Positions 13,586 through 25,281 of a stretch of DNA of 64,000 nt are shown here, piece by piece; within the stretch, counting starts at the first letter, position 1, and every line of letters starts with the position of its first letter. The stretch spans positions 558,001 to 622,000 of the forward strand of contig JAHNUO010000002.1 of NCBI GenBank assembly GCA_019787685.1. The letters are read 5' to 3'. The DNA comes from Chiua virens (taxonomy: Eukaryota; Basidiomycota; Agaricomycetes; Boletales; Boletaceae). Below the pieces are notes generated by a model that was not told the origin of the DNA, did not search any database, and worked only from the letters and a program-made list of their open reading frames with translations. The translations under genes were made by a program, and so were the position numbers.

Positions 13586-13973
13586 CGTTATGGTCGAGTA
13601 CGTTCCCCAGAAGAGATACCAATGTCTTTCTGGCTGTGAGAAAGAAAAGATAGGAAGTGTACGAAAATAAAGAAGAAAAGGGATATTGTTGTTGTGGACG
13701 AAACAAGATTAGAGGAATGTGTATGCAGTGCGTAATACATGACATTACTGCATGACATGTTTGACACGGCGTAGCGCGTGAAACCCACATTCGTTACCCT
13801 CGGCTCCTAGTACAGTACACTTCAAGTACATAAAATAAGGATACTGTGTAGAGTGGTGAAGACGCAAATACTAGTACAGTACTAGTGCTTATGACGACAC
13901 ATTCTGAACTAGACGAAGGTGTAGCGTCATTACCATATATGCGAGCCGGACCTCCAAAATGCAGATTGAGTGG
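13586..13973. other. Kinesin upstream region with repeated palindromic motif
   Basis: Gap between the kinesin start codon and the IMP3 stop codon; both genes are on the minus strand, so it serves as IMP3 3' flank and kinesin promoter. CTAGTACAGTAC occurs at 13807-13818 and again at 13871-13882. The second copy sits inside the palindrome ACTAGTACAGTACTAGT (13870-13886). Confidence 0.6.
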
Positions 13974-14761
13974 TCACAATAGATCAAAGTCATCAAGCTA
14001 GGTTGCGTGAGTAAGGGGAAGGGGGTACAAGGGACGGGGACAGACCTCGTCATTGTACGCCAAGACTGTGCGCTTGAGCTTGGAGGTGTCTACCCAAGTG
14101 ACAAAGTCTTCGATGTGCCTGGGAGAGATTATGAGAGTGTTGGGATGGAGGGAAGAAGACGTGCCTTGTGACGAGAAAAGCGGGATCGGTGATTGTATCG
14201 GGACCGACACGGACATGACCCTGTTCGATGAACTTGGCTGCCTGGGGTGATGTAGTGGGTACGTGGGGGCAATGCACGAGGGGGTACGCACGGCACTAAC
14301 TGTCTCTGCCATTTTGCTCATGCACATGAAGACAGCGAGGCGACGACGGCAGAATGCAGCGACGGTGAGTTTGTTGTCGACGTCGCTGAGCTTGGCCTGT
14401 GAAGCGAGGACGCCCATGTCGTACAGTTTGGAAAGAAGCTGGCCCTCCATCTGGGCGCGAAACGGGTCCTGGGGGGGGAGCATGGAGAGACGGTGTGCAT
14501 AGGAGCGGAGAGCGCCGCAGAGCTTGTTGTACCTGGCAAGAATGAGAGGGGAGGAAGAGAGAGTGAGTGCGACTGACTTGTGGTAGTCGTCTCTGTTCTG
14601 AATGTGATACCTACGGATGACCTTGATCTCACGTAGGTTGACATCCTGCTTCCACTGTGGGGGGGTGAACAGGGGAATCGGGGTGCTCGGAGGGGACGTA
14701 CGGCGAGGAAATCGACTTTTTTGAGGAGTTTTTGTTCGTGGTGTTTTAGTTTGCGGACCAT
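13974..14761 (-). CDS. IMP3: U3 snoRNP protein IMP3
   Basis: Nucleolar S4-domain protein that brings U3 snoRNA to pre-18S rRNA in the small-subunit processome. It begins [15 protein letters not shown], the diagnostic IMP3 N-terminus. After introns it continues [19 protein letters not shown], then [29 protein letters not shown] and the S4 region ([20 protein letters not shown], then [20 protein letters not shown], then [19 protein letters not shown]). A last intron (about 14001-14047) joins this to LDDFDLL and a stop at 13974-13976, matching the family's acidic and aromatic C-terminal ending. The size is close to the usual ~180 residues. It is divergent from the LIM-binding gene, with 336 bp between the start codons. 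Confidence 0.93.
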
Positions 14762-15097
14762 TTATGGCACGTGGCAGAGGGTGTGGGAGTGTGGGCAGAG
14801 CATAGCAAGTTCGGGTTTGCCGTCGACGTGCTCGTCCAGACTGACATATCTTTCTCCACAAAAAATATCGCCAATATCATATCTTGCTTTTATTTTTTCA
14901 CATTTTATCATATATCCCCCGCTGTCCGCCGACATCCCCCCCGACGTCCCCGCCTCCACCGCCGATCTCCGTCGTGACCGCACCCCCGCCGCGACGGTCA
15001 GTTCTCTCCCAACGCTCGTTTCCCCGTCGTTGCGCACCCCGCGCATTCGTGTGCCACCTCCTTCCCACCTTTTTTCGCTCCTCTTCCCCCTCCTCTC
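14762..15097. promoter_or_regulatory. Divergent promoter region, IMP3 / LIM-binding gene
   Basis: A 336-bp gap between two start codons on opposite strands, so it probably drives both genes. The right half is strongly pyrimidine-rich up to the plus-strand ATG. No clear TATA box was seen. Confidence 0.5.
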
Positions 15098-18000
15098 ATG
15101 AACGTTCGTCATCCCCCCGACATGCTTCGTTCCCAGCAGAACATCCCTCAGCACTCCCAAGTACCCATGAATCAACAACGTTTTATCCCCTCACAACAGC
15201 AGCCTTCCCAACAGCAGCAGAACCCAAACCACATCGGCCTCATGCCTAACCCTCCAAATCCCTCCATGGCCATCCTCGCGTCCGGCGTCCAGAGTAACAA
15301 CCCTTCCGGCCTACAGAACGTCGCCGCCAGGTTTCAGATGCATCAGTCTGCTCCCCAGCAAGGTCAGAATCCACAGATGAATACATCCACCGCCCCTCCC
15401 GGCCCATCCCATATGGCCCAACTCGGACATAACCCGCTCCAATCCATGGGTTTTCCTGCAGGCATGATGCAACAAGGCATCAATGGCGTACAGGTTCGCC
15501 GTGTTCAGTCTCATCCCCAGGGCCTCAATCAGGCCGCCGCTCATGTATCTGCCATGCACCCCTCCCAGCCCTCTCTCAATGGCATCAACATGGCCATCAA
15601 TCCCCAGCCTAATATGTCCTCCCATCTTCGTCCCCCCCCTCAACAGCCCATGATGTCTCGCTTACCTTCCGCATCAATGTCCCCGGATTTAATGGGTCGT
15701 CAAGCGAACGTTACTGCTGTGCCACAGAACCCTCTCAGGGTTCCCTCCGCCCCTTCCCAGATCATGAACAGTCTCTCGCAACCTCCGAGAGTGCCACCGG
15801 CTGGTTTACAGCAGTCCCTATCTCAAACCTCTTTTCAGCCTACCGTTCCTGGTCACCCCCATCATCCTCCCTCCATTACCTCCTCACCCCGTCCAGGTAC
15901 CCACTCTCAGCAGCAGCATGGGACTTCAAATATGATCATCGGCCAGCCTGGCCCTTCTCAGGCACCTGGTCCTCGTCCGATGAGCCGTCCCGAGAATGCT
16001 TTCGTTGGCCTTCAGAACAACCATTTCTCTGCTTCAAGTCGAATACCAAACCCCGGCGCTACCTTCCCTTTTGCTCCCCCTCTCAAAATGACCCTCTCGA
16101 AATACCACAATCCATCACCGAAGGTCTTCAAAATACCACTACTCCGATTCGTTCCTCATTCCAGCCTACCCCTGCGCAACAGTTTGAGCAGCTTCAACAA
16201 AATGATAACTTTGGCAATCATTTCGTATCACAATCAAACCTTCCTCCACCCACACGTCCTCCGTCACATCCTAGCACTACCCACGGCAACTCTGTACCGC
16301 CACGACAAATGCCACCTCACCGACACTCCCCATCAGATCCTATGGCTGCACATGTGCAGCAACAACCACAACGACCACAGTCCCAGCCACAAGGACCCCC
16401 GGGTCGTCCGCCATCACAACCTGGTCCATCACACACTCCACGGAGTTCTCAATTACAACTCCCTTCTTCATCCACACTTGTTGGATCTGTTCGAATAACT
16501 CCACATACCCAGTCTTCTCAGTCATCACCTCATCAGCGACAGTCCCCGTCAGTACAGCAACCTATAGCCCCGCGTCCACCACAGGGACCAAGTAACAGCT
16601 CCCCTGCAGCTAATGCGACGTCCTCGGAGGCGAGTACGTCGCAGCCTCAGCCATCCGTTGTTCCGCGGCATCCTGTGTGAGTTTTGAGCATCATACTTTT
16701 GAATCGAAGCAAGATCCTGATACTTTACATGAGCAGGATGGCCCCCCCAGTGGGGCTCGGCCAAGGGCTCATTCGTTTACTACAATTCAGTGGAATACTA
16801 TCAAATGAGAATCCTCTCGTTAGTCCCTTCCCTACTTACCGTCGATCTCGTTGGTAACTCTGGTTTTATCGCCGATTCCTTCAGAAAAACCAATTATCCT
16901 ATTGGAGCTCGATAGTCAGAGAATACTTCACGCCTAAAGCGATCATGAAGGTCACTTTGTGGAAGGACAACCAGAAGAATGAAGCCAAACCATTTGGTAG
17001 GTCGCTTTTCCCTCTAAAGCAACTTGACGTTATATGAATCTCTGGCAACATTGCGTTCAGAAATTGGCGTTCCTATATTACCCCGATTTTTTCTGGTAAC
17101 TACACAATCAGGTGTCAAATCTATGACACTATCTCTCGATGGGGCGCGAGAGAGACTCGTCGCCCAACATCATGCAGGTCGTAGAATGCGTCAGTGCGGT
17201 GTGGACGTACAAGTATAGCAACGGGTATACCGTCACGTTACGCTGGCCCCCTAACAGTCCACGTCTTCATCGTCCCGCTTACAAGTCCCACACAACCCCA
17301 ACAACCCCCATATACGCTCAAATTTGATCAGCTTCAGTTTGATGCACATACGCACGAAAAGTCCATCTCCTTGGATGGTATTAGTGGTCAGCGCACCAGC
17401 GAAGCACCCAAGACGCCCGGCGTGCGTAACGCTCCTACCCCCAGCCCGAATGGTGCATCTATCGGCCTGCGAGAGGAGGATAGACAATGGGACGAGCCTC
17501 GCGTATTGATTGACCACGCGTCAATGCCCGGCGAGCCGGTCAATGCTTTTGGTATCCCTCAAGCAACCATGAGATGCCTAGAGGTCCGTACCGCACGATA
17601 CATCAGTCTCGAGTGTTGGTCTAAATTGTTTCCGTTTTGTAGCTGGCTGAGAGCGTAAGTCAGATGACAGACTTGATTGTGTTCGCAAACGAAACGCAAC
17701 TAGGGCCGATGGGTAGCTACGCCACTCCCGAATACATATGAATACGCTGCCTGACAAAATTCTCCACGTAGATGCACTTGTAGCGTTGGCAAAGAAACTC
17801 CGAGAGGAAGGACATAATCCAGCTGTCAACGGTGGATTCATGGGTCCTGTTCCAGGCGGTGGTGGGCCTGGGGGTTTCCATGGCTTTGGCGGTCCACCCA
17901 CGTCGGCGCTGTATCCGGGCATGTCATCAGCTATTCTTCCTATACAGTCTATGACTTCAGGCACCTCCCATCAAAATATCCCCCCGCCCTCTGCTGATAC

Positions 18001-18214
18001 CCCCCAAAAGCAGAGTAAGCTCCCCACCTCCGGCCCCGCTCCCCCAGCACCTAATCAGCCTCCCGCTCCTTCGCAGGCGGGACTGAGTTCATCTACTCCC
18101 ACGATGGCCACGGCAACCCTCAAACGCAAGCCCACCGATACCAACTCACCCACAATCGGCAACGCTGAACCACAATCAAAAAGGACGCGCAAACAACAAA
18201 GGCGGAATGGCTAA
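15098..18214 (+). CDS. LIM-domain-binding protein (LDB1/PtaB-like)
   Basis: Nuclear adaptor that in ascomycetes pairs with a Flo8/SomA-type partner to control adhesion and development. The N-terminal ~500 residues are rich in Gln, Pro, Ser and Met (15098-16680). The conserved LIM-binding core follows across short introns: QGLIRLLQFSGILSNENP, YWSSIVREYFTPKAIMKVTL, WKDNQKNEAKPFEIGVPILP, then FFLVTTQSGVKSMTLSLDGA, TLKFDQLQFDAHTHEKSISL, GIPQATMRCLELAESVSQM. A basic nuclear-localisation tail (LKRKPTDTN...KRTRKQQRR) ends at 18214. The frame changes at about 16072-16085 in a C-run: upstream reads PGATFPFAPP, and the natural Gln-rich continuation QNDPLEIPQSITEGLQ is in another frame. That is either a one-base indel in this sequence or, less likely, an intron. 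Confidence 0.85.
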
Positions 18215-18659
18215 CATCTGGCGGATTTTTTGTGGAATATCTTGTGTCGCTATCATCGCGCCGGAAGTATATTATGATTGTGCATCCATCGTATCGACGC
18301 GTTATCTGGCTGTTACATATATCTTTCTATCCTTTAGCAGGACGTCAAACTTGCTGCTGTTGCTCGGATTCTGGTGGTGCCTTCATCCATGTGTTATTTA
18401 TAGCTTTCTGTACTACTATACAATGCGCTCTCGAACACTACGTGATGACGCGGCGATTGAAGTTCAATAACCAGCACAATACCGACTCGACGCTCTAAAT
18501 AAGCTCGCGATTAACCTTTAATTATCATGGCGACCGGCTGTCAAGGAATCCAAAGGGGATGATACGTTTTCAAAGTAATCAATGTACGATCGTAAACGGT
18601 ACCTAATGCAAATAAGAAAATATTCGGAAACCCAGAGATGGAAGTGCTCGGTGGGATGC
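18215..18659. other. Convergent 3' intergenic region
   Basis: Lies between the stop codons of the LIM-binding gene (+) and the PNUTS-like gene (-). No motif beyond open frames without family similarity; expected to hold both 3' UTRs. Confidence 0.5.
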
Positions 18660-21600
18660 CTAGAAAATCGGTTCATGGCTAAAGTCGCACTGATCGCCGT
18701 ATCTGCATCTGCAATCACGAAAAAAGAGACGGGGTTGAGTCAGTTTTCATTCCACGCTCGCATGCGAGTATAAATCGATGCTCGCCTTCCTTCCGCAAAG
18801 AAACTGCATGGTCTTCGTTTACTACTTCTATATGAGCCGTCATCGCCTCTCCCTCGGCCACCACGTCCCCGCATCCCGCGTCCTCGACCCTTGTCACCGG
18901 CCGCGGCTGCCCATCGAGCTTGTGCAGCGGCATCATCCCCAGGAAACTCCTGCTGATCATACTCTTGAAACTGACCCGGGGCAGTCCAACCCGAACCATT
19001 AAACGGCGGAGGCTGTCCACCACCGCCACCCGACGTCATGAGCAACTGCTGCATCCACTGCTGCATCTGCTCGGGCGGTATCGACGACAGAACGCTGGGG
19101 TCGAACCCCATCGGCGGACCCCCACCGGTGGCAGTCACTCATCGGGTGGTCTACCCCACCCGCCGCGAGCTGATTGACCAAGTCGGCGACCGACGCCTGC
19201 GGCGTCTGCACGACTCCGCTCCAAAAGATCATATCGCTCTCCGGTCCCACCGTCATCATCTTGACGTCCGCGTCTACCTCCTCCTCTAATATCGTCGCGG
19301 CAGGCTCCGCCGGACTGTCTGGTATCTGCGCCGCGCTCATGTAAAGCGCGCCCAATGCAGTCTGTTCGCGTTCCTCCTGCATCATCCTCTCCACACTCTG
19401 CAGACCGCGCTGCGTCGGATCAATATCTATCGGGATATCGATGGCTAAACAGGAGGAAGGTCCCCGTCCGTCAGCGATCGAACAGGTCTATCATCAATAA
19501 TCTCGGCGACTCACTTATTGGGTCCATCCAGTCAATGAGTTCTTCGAACAAATGTGCATGCAACGCCGCCCCCTCTCCTCGATCAAGATCGCGAAGACTG
19601 TGCGCAGTATGTATACCCTATCGAACGAATCCAAGACACACGATATCAATGTACAGTACACGTGAAAATAGAGCAGAGGGCTGACATCTACTGGATCATC
19701 GTCGTAGACCGCACGTTCGATCAGCCGGATCGACTCTAGTTGACCTTCTGGTGCCCACGAGACCGATTTTCGCTTCGTCTTACCAGTGGTACTGCCTGCA
19801 GGAGGCGTGCTCACTGCCGGAACCGAAGAGGGTGTCGACACGGCTGGAGATGCTTTCCGTGCTTTCCCCATGGACTTGAGCGCTTCCTGAAATGGATCGA
19901 TCGAAGAGGGTTGTGCAACATTTGTGTCCGGTTCCTTCTTGGCGGTCACTGGGGCTTTCTTGAAGCTAGGTAATTTGGGTTTGGGCTTCGGAGTCGAGAA
20001 AAATGACGAATCCGATCGCGAGTCTTTGACAGGTACAGGTACAGGTTTTGACTCCTTCTTCACGACCGTCTTTGAAAATGATGCTGCAGGTGTGACGGCA
20101 GCTTTCTTGGCAGGTGGTGGTGCTTTGGCAGCCGGTGCGTCACTCAGCTTCCTTTTCTTGACTTTTACATCTATAATGCAGGTTAGCGCTCGTCCGACCG
20201 CGAAACAAACTGGCGTGACCCACCCTCTGTCTGATTGTTTTCTGGCTGTTTCGTGGCAGTTTCAACCAACAGCCGCCATTTCCGCTCTAAATTCGACGCC
20301 ATATCCTTGATCGCTGCGGCAGGACAATGACAAACAGACGATTGTTAGATACATGAGGTTTTTCGCTTAGATTATGATACGACAGACGAGCACGTTTTAA
20401 AGCAGGGGCAAACGTATGTAATCTCCATTGGATGTAGGGGTAGGATGAATTACGCAGAAACGGTGCTCACCTGGTGCAGGTGGTTCCTTGACTAATTTGA
20501 CAATAATCTTGCCAAGTTTTGACGCCTTCAGGGCATCAACCGTCATGGGAAGCCTATCCACGATCTAGAGGGAGCTTATCAGGCTCATCTTGCGCTCCAG
20601 CAACTCGAATCAAACTGACATGGAGCAGTGGCATTATGGTTTCAACTAAAAGGCTATCGCTCTTCGCCATGAGACCGACTTTCAGCCATTCGCGTGTGAT
20701 GTCCATCGCAGCGACATTCTCCAGCCACGCCCGGAAGTAATGATTGCCGGCATTGTCTCTGATTTTCGTCAATATCTCCAGTCGGGTAGTGGGGTCCACT
20801 TCCTGGGAGCCGAAGTCATCGATATGCGCAACAAGAGAATTGACAGCACCAGCTCCAGTGAATGAGTGGGGCTGGAGAAGTGACCTGATGTCAGCGGAGA
20901 ATTTGTCCTTGCGAGCCTGAGGGTTGATCGAGGCCGCAGGTGTGCTAGTCGATGTAGATGACGTGGATGGAGAATAATAGGAAGACAAGGTACCTGTCAT
21001 GGAGGTGGACGGTGAATGAAGAACATGAGGGGAGAGCGTGGTAGGTTGAGATTGGGACTGTTGATGCTGTGGGGAATGTGAATAAAAATGAGATGGAAGA
21101 ACATAAGAGGGATTTATGGATAAAGTAGGTTGCTGATACTGATATTGAGGTTGTTGCGATCGTGACTGGGTTTGCTGCGTTGTGGACACAACTTGGCTTG
21201 AAGGCTGTGCATATGGTCGACTGGACTCAGTATCGCTGATCGTGGTCAATGCGGGGCTGTGAGATAAGCATCAGTCGTCCGAAACCTCGAACAGTGTGCA
21301 CGCTTACTCGATCATTAGTTGAGGTTGAGGGGGTGGAGATGCTATCTGCAGCTGTTGCGACGAAGTCGATGGCAGCGATAGCGCCGACGTGGTAGCAGCC
21401 GTTTAATGTAGAGTAATTCGAGAGGGGTAGTGGTGCAGAGGAGCTTGACCAACTCATTGAACTATATGCCATGGCATTGTAGGGGGAGGGGGCGGGGACG
21501 GTGGAGATGTAGAAGCTTTGATACGGGTGGGCATAGTACGGTTGCGGCGGCGTCGATATTGAGGTGGATGTCGACGGTCCTGTTGGAGGCAGATGTCAAC

Positions 21601-21850
21601 AATTTTGTTCGCGATAAAACAGTTGGTTGATGGGCGCCTAGAGAAGTGCTTACCCGGAATGTCGCCCAGACCAAAGTCGCTTCAGATCCAAGCTTGGCTG
21701 CGCCGTAGCTGAGCCTGCCACGCTGGCGCTGGGCACAGAACGGTCTTTCCAGTCTTCGTTTGGGGGAGGTGCACCGTCAACATGGACGTGTTGGGAGTCG
21801 GGGACATTCTGCGGCCATTGATTTGGCACATTCGAGTACATACTATCCAT
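18660..21850 (-). CDS. PNUTS-like PP1 regulatory protein (TFIIS-N, PP1-binding motif, CCCH finger)
   Basis: Probable nuclear targeting subunit of protein phosphatase 1, as in the PNUTS-PP1 complex that controls RNA polymerase II termination. Order from the N-terminus: Ser/Gln-rich region (21850-20950); a TFIIS N-terminal/LW-type domain (LVAHIDDFGSQEVD, LEILTKIRDNAGNHYFRAWL, MDITREWLKVGL, about 20880-20550); a basic linker; RKSVSWAPEGQLESIRLIE (about 19740), which fits an RVxF-type PP1 docking motif (KSVSW); a Gly-rich RGG tail (GRGRGMRGRGGRGRG, about 18860); and a C-terminal CCCH zinc finger. The finger is C-x7-C-x5-C-x3-H, completed by CRYGDQCDFSHEPIF encoded in the last exon (18660-18708). 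The joining intron (18709-18785) must begin with GC. The start is uncertain: an in-frame ATG also lies at 21895. Confidence 0.82.
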
Positions 21851-22706
21851 CTGGACAGGTTTTTCTCTTTTTTCTGCCGTCCCTTGGTTTCTCAAGCGTT
21901 ATTGGGCAACACTAAACGGCTTATTTCTGTGCAAACGAGACGCGGAAAAGAAGAGAAGAAACGCAGACGGTGTACAAGCCTTTTAACCTTTCGCAGGGCG
22001 TTCAACAGGTCGTCTCGCTCAACCGCCTGCGAGGTCTGTCTCTGTGATGGTGCTGAGGATTGATGCGCACTGACCAGTCAACGGGGCATTTAGCGTCGCC
22101 ATCGTTTTTGTCTCCGATCAAATCGGCCCTTCAATTTGCTAAGCGGCATTTCGGCACGGGCTGTGGCTGCCATGGGATGCAGTGCGCAGGAGTCTTTCTG
22201 AAGTGATCGCCCATGGTCTGTAAGTCGAGTATATCCCCGTTCCGTGTCCACAGCCGCAACGAGCGACGCTGACACCTGATACCCATGTTCATACGGTCCA
22301 GGCTCCAACAAACGACTGCACCCTGCGGGCATTCATACGATAAACAGGTACGTTTTGTCCATATATTGCTTATTCTCAGGTTCTTACACGTACTTGGAAG
22401 TGAGTTTTCATATTACAGGACATGATCATTCCCATATGTGCCTCGTTCGTTTAGGACACTCGTGTTGACCAGCCGATAATTGTATGGAATAGCAATGCTT
22501 ACTTGATGGTTAGTTCGTTGGGTTTCAATGTAACGAACCTAATAGGCATCAACAAAGCAAAGCTTATAATTGCAGCTATCAACAACACTAGACGATTTTC
22601 ACACTACCAAGTCCTTCCTTGTCTCCCTCTCCCAAACTACTATAAACGCGTCTCAACGCTTACTTCTCCACATGGCCCCAAAATTCTCAAAGAACAGCCC
22701 TCTGAC
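21851..22706. promoter_or_regulatory. Divergent promoter region, PNUTS-like / HMG-box gene
   Basis: An 856-bp gap between opposite-strand genes. A minus-strand open frame (22090-22332) has no recognisable motif. The HMG-box gene has a TATA box near its right end. Confidence 0.45.
22641..22646 (+). promoter_or_regulatory. TATA box of the HMG-box gene
   Basis: TATAAA 66 bp upstream of the chosen ATG at 22707, in a pyrimidine-rich context. Confidence 0.5.
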
Positions 22707-23631
22707 ATGGACACAACGAGGACTGAGGTCAGTGTGCGCGCCCCGCTGACGACAGTTTATCTGATCTTCCCCTTCATCTGTAGTTCATCACTAAATTATC
22801 CACTACTGCCGAGGCAATGCGTCAGTTCGGGAATTTCGCGGACGCGCTTGCCAAAGTAGTTGCTAAGGCGCCACTTGACGACCCCGAGGTCATCGAGACC
22901 TTACAGGCCGCCATCGACGCGATCCCTGCTACGTCGAGGAAGCGCAAACTGACGACCTTGGGCGGGACGGAAGAAGCTGGAAAACGAAGGAAGCGAGAGA
23001 AAAAACCCAAAGACCCCAACGCCCCCAAGGCTCCCCCCTCAGCGTACATCCTCTTCCAGAACGATATTCGAAATGCAGTTCGCGAAGAGAACCCGAACAT
23101 CCAGTACAGGGAACTTATGGGCCTTATATCTCAGCAATGGAGTGGTCTCCCTTCGGAGAAGAAACAGGTAATCGTGCAAGAAGTTTTGGTTGTCACTAGT
23201 TCATATATTCGCGCTAGCCGTATTTCGACCGGGTGACTGTTGCCAAACAGACCCACGAAGAGGAATTAGCCAAATACAATGCAGCGAACCTGAATCATGC
23301 CCCAATGGAAGGGACCTCAAAGACAGTGAAGAAAGAAGTCCTGCCCGCTGCGAAGCCTGAGAAGAAGGTTATTTCTGTAGGTGTCGTTCACTCTTATGAA
23401 TCTATATCCTGAAGAGGAGAATAGGTACCTGCGAAACCTACGCCTAAATCAGCGGAAGTCGCCTCATCGGATAACGAACAGTCGGATGGTTCGGACGATG
23501 TATCATCTGTAGGGGATAAACAAGGCGATGAAAAGGCAACAGATGATGGAAGTTCGGAGGAAGAGTCGGACAAAGAGCCGACTCCTCCACCTGCCAAAAA
23601 GGCGAAAAAGGCCGATGGTAAGAGGAAGTAA
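22707..23631 (+). CDS. HMG-box chromatin protein
   Basis: Single HMG-box DNA-binding protein, expected in nuclear chromatin. The start at 22707 was chosen because MDTTRTE splices in phase (intron 22728 to about 22783) to FITKLSTTAEAMRQFGNF. A basic stretch (KRRKREKKPKDPNAPKAPP) leads into the box: SAYILFQNDIRNAVREENP, then YRELMGLISQQWSGLPSEKK. After an intron comes THEEELAKYNAANLNH, the end of helix 3. The tail is acidic and Ser-rich, then basic (PAKKAKKADGKRK), ending with TAA at 23629-23631. The PKDPNAPK lead and overall size resemble NHP6/NHP10-type proteins, but the exact orthologue is unclear. Confidence 0.85.
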
Positions 23632-23919
23632 AAGACCTATGCTATGATCCTGGGTCATTTCATTCTTTGCACAACCTGTCGCTATTTGGGGGGTTTCTTC
23701 CTCATGTTTTGATACTATACGTATTTTTTGTCGATATTTCTTTACGATACAAGTTTGTAGAAACGTAGCGCCAGTGCCAGTCTTACTGTATTGCCTTGTA
23801 AGTTCGTGTCTGCCCTCGGGCCGCTGCTAGATGGCGATGTATAAACGATAGCAAAGCTGTGTCCACACGTCACAACGCTCTTGCACAGCTTGCTGCGCTA
23901 TTCCCCTCCAAGCAGCGTC

Positions 23920-23926
23920 TATAAAG
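23920..23926 (+). promoter_or_regulatory. TATA box of the WW-domain gene
   Basis: TATAAAG 39 bp upstream of the ATG at 23965. The short distance implies a very short 5' UTR if this element is used. Confidence 0.45.
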
Positions 23927-23964
23927 CCCATCCTCCTCTTGTACGATTTCTTTCACCTGCCAGC

Positions 23965-24821
23965 ATGTCTTCCCCTCCTCCCAATCCAGATTCGAGAGAG
24001 CTACCCTATGGATGGGTACAACAGTACAACTGGGAGTCCGTATCTCTCCATCCTTTCCCCGAGATTGACACTGATTATCTTCCTCTGTAGGTACAGGCAA
24101 TGGTGCGTCACCCTGACTGTAATGGTGATCAATACATCTCATACTTGCGTAGGTTCTATGTGAACACCCGCGAGAATCCCCCGCGTTCATCTTGGGAGCA
24201 CCCCCTTGGCCCCGCTAACTTCACTGCCCCGCCCGGTCCCCCTTCCGATCGCTCCTACAGCCGCTCCCCGTATGGCGATCGCCCATATGGGGGGGCTCCG
24301 TCCCAGGGATATGGTGGATATCAGCCAAGTTACGGACATGGTGTTAATGGTCCGTCGGGCGGATACGCTGGTCAATCTTATGGCCCGCCCGGGAACAGAG
24401 GTCTATCTTGACTTCATTCGAGCTTCTCGATGTGCTAATACGTAAACTATGTGCTTCGTTAGGTCCCTATTATGGCGGGCAGCAGCAAGAAGTTGTTTAC
24501 GTCGAGGAAGATCGTAAGCGTCAGAAGAAAGGACCTGGTATGGGAACAGCACTTTTGGCAGGTTCGTGGAGGCACTGGTTTGGCTTAATCGAAACTGACA
24601 TCTTGAAACGTAGGCGGTGCGGGCCTGGTTGGTGGTGCCCTCCTAATGGATGCCGTCGAGGATCATAATGACTATGAGAGAGAACAGGGCTTCGATCAAG
24701 GTTTGTCCTGGGTTTGGGCACTCTTCAATTACTAATTTGCTTGGCAGGCTATCAGGACGGCTACGATAATGCCCAGTTTGATGATGGAGGTTGTTCTTTT
24801 GAGCCCGACTGGAATCCTTAG
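23965..24821 (+). CDS. WW-domain protein with Gly/Tyr-rich middle and glycine-rich hydrophobic tail
   Basis: Small protein with one N-terminal WW domain, which binds proline-rich ligands. The domain is built from three exons: LPYGWVQQYNW (exon 1, 23965-24035), YRQW (12-nt exon 2, 24091-24102) and FYVNTRENPPRSSWEHP (exon 3 from 24153). Both tryptophans and the YVN and SSWEHP signatures are present. A Gly/Tyr/Pro-rich middle (YGDRPYGGAPSQGYGGYQP) follows, then KKGPGMGTALLAGGAGLVGG, a glycine-zipper-like hydrophobic stretch, and an acidic Gly/Gln/Tyr/Asp tail ending DDGGCSFEPDWNP with TAG at 24819-24821. Similar WW proteins are common in basidiomycetes, but I know of no firm function. Confidence 0.82.
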
Positions 24822-25281
24822 GTGGTCCTTTGAAGTTTCAAGTTATTTCTTCTCAACGCCTGGAATCGTTTGGGTTTGTCGAATTACCCCATGTACACGT
24901 TCGAGTATTTGAATCTTGGTGCATTTGAGCCAAGTATATTGTACCTTGGTCTGACTCGTGTTTGAACTCCTTGTGACCATACGGGGTAGGATTGATTATC
25001 GATCTGAATCCTACCTACGGGAGACCGTAGAGTCTTAGTACAAGTTGCATGACTTAGAAGTACACGGCGATATATAATTAGCAAAGGTCGAAGCCTTGAC
25101 AGCGACAAGTACCGGGTTCGGAACAGCCTCCTCATGCACAGGCCTCAGGCCTCAGGGGTGTCGTCCCTGAGCGCTTTTCGGCGTACGCTGGCCTCGTTGC
25201 AGTTATATCCATGTTCAGCTTGTCGTCGTCTAGTACTTGCAACCATTCGGACCACTGTCTGTCAGTGACCGTAGTGCGCGA
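24822..25281. other. Intergenic, 460 bp
   Basis: 3' flank of the WW gene and 5' flank of the next plus-strand gene. No recognisable feature. Confidence 0.5.

Noticed and set aside
15890..15950. Possible 50-nt GT-AG intron near 15900-15950 to explain the LIM-binding frame change
   Set aside because: It gives an unnatural Trp/Cys-rich stretch instead of the Gln/Pro-rich composition; a C-run indel near 16075 fits better.
22090..22332. 80-codon minus-strand open frame
   Set aside because: No motif, no support from neighbours, and it sits in the divergent promoter between the PNUTS-like and HMG-box genes.
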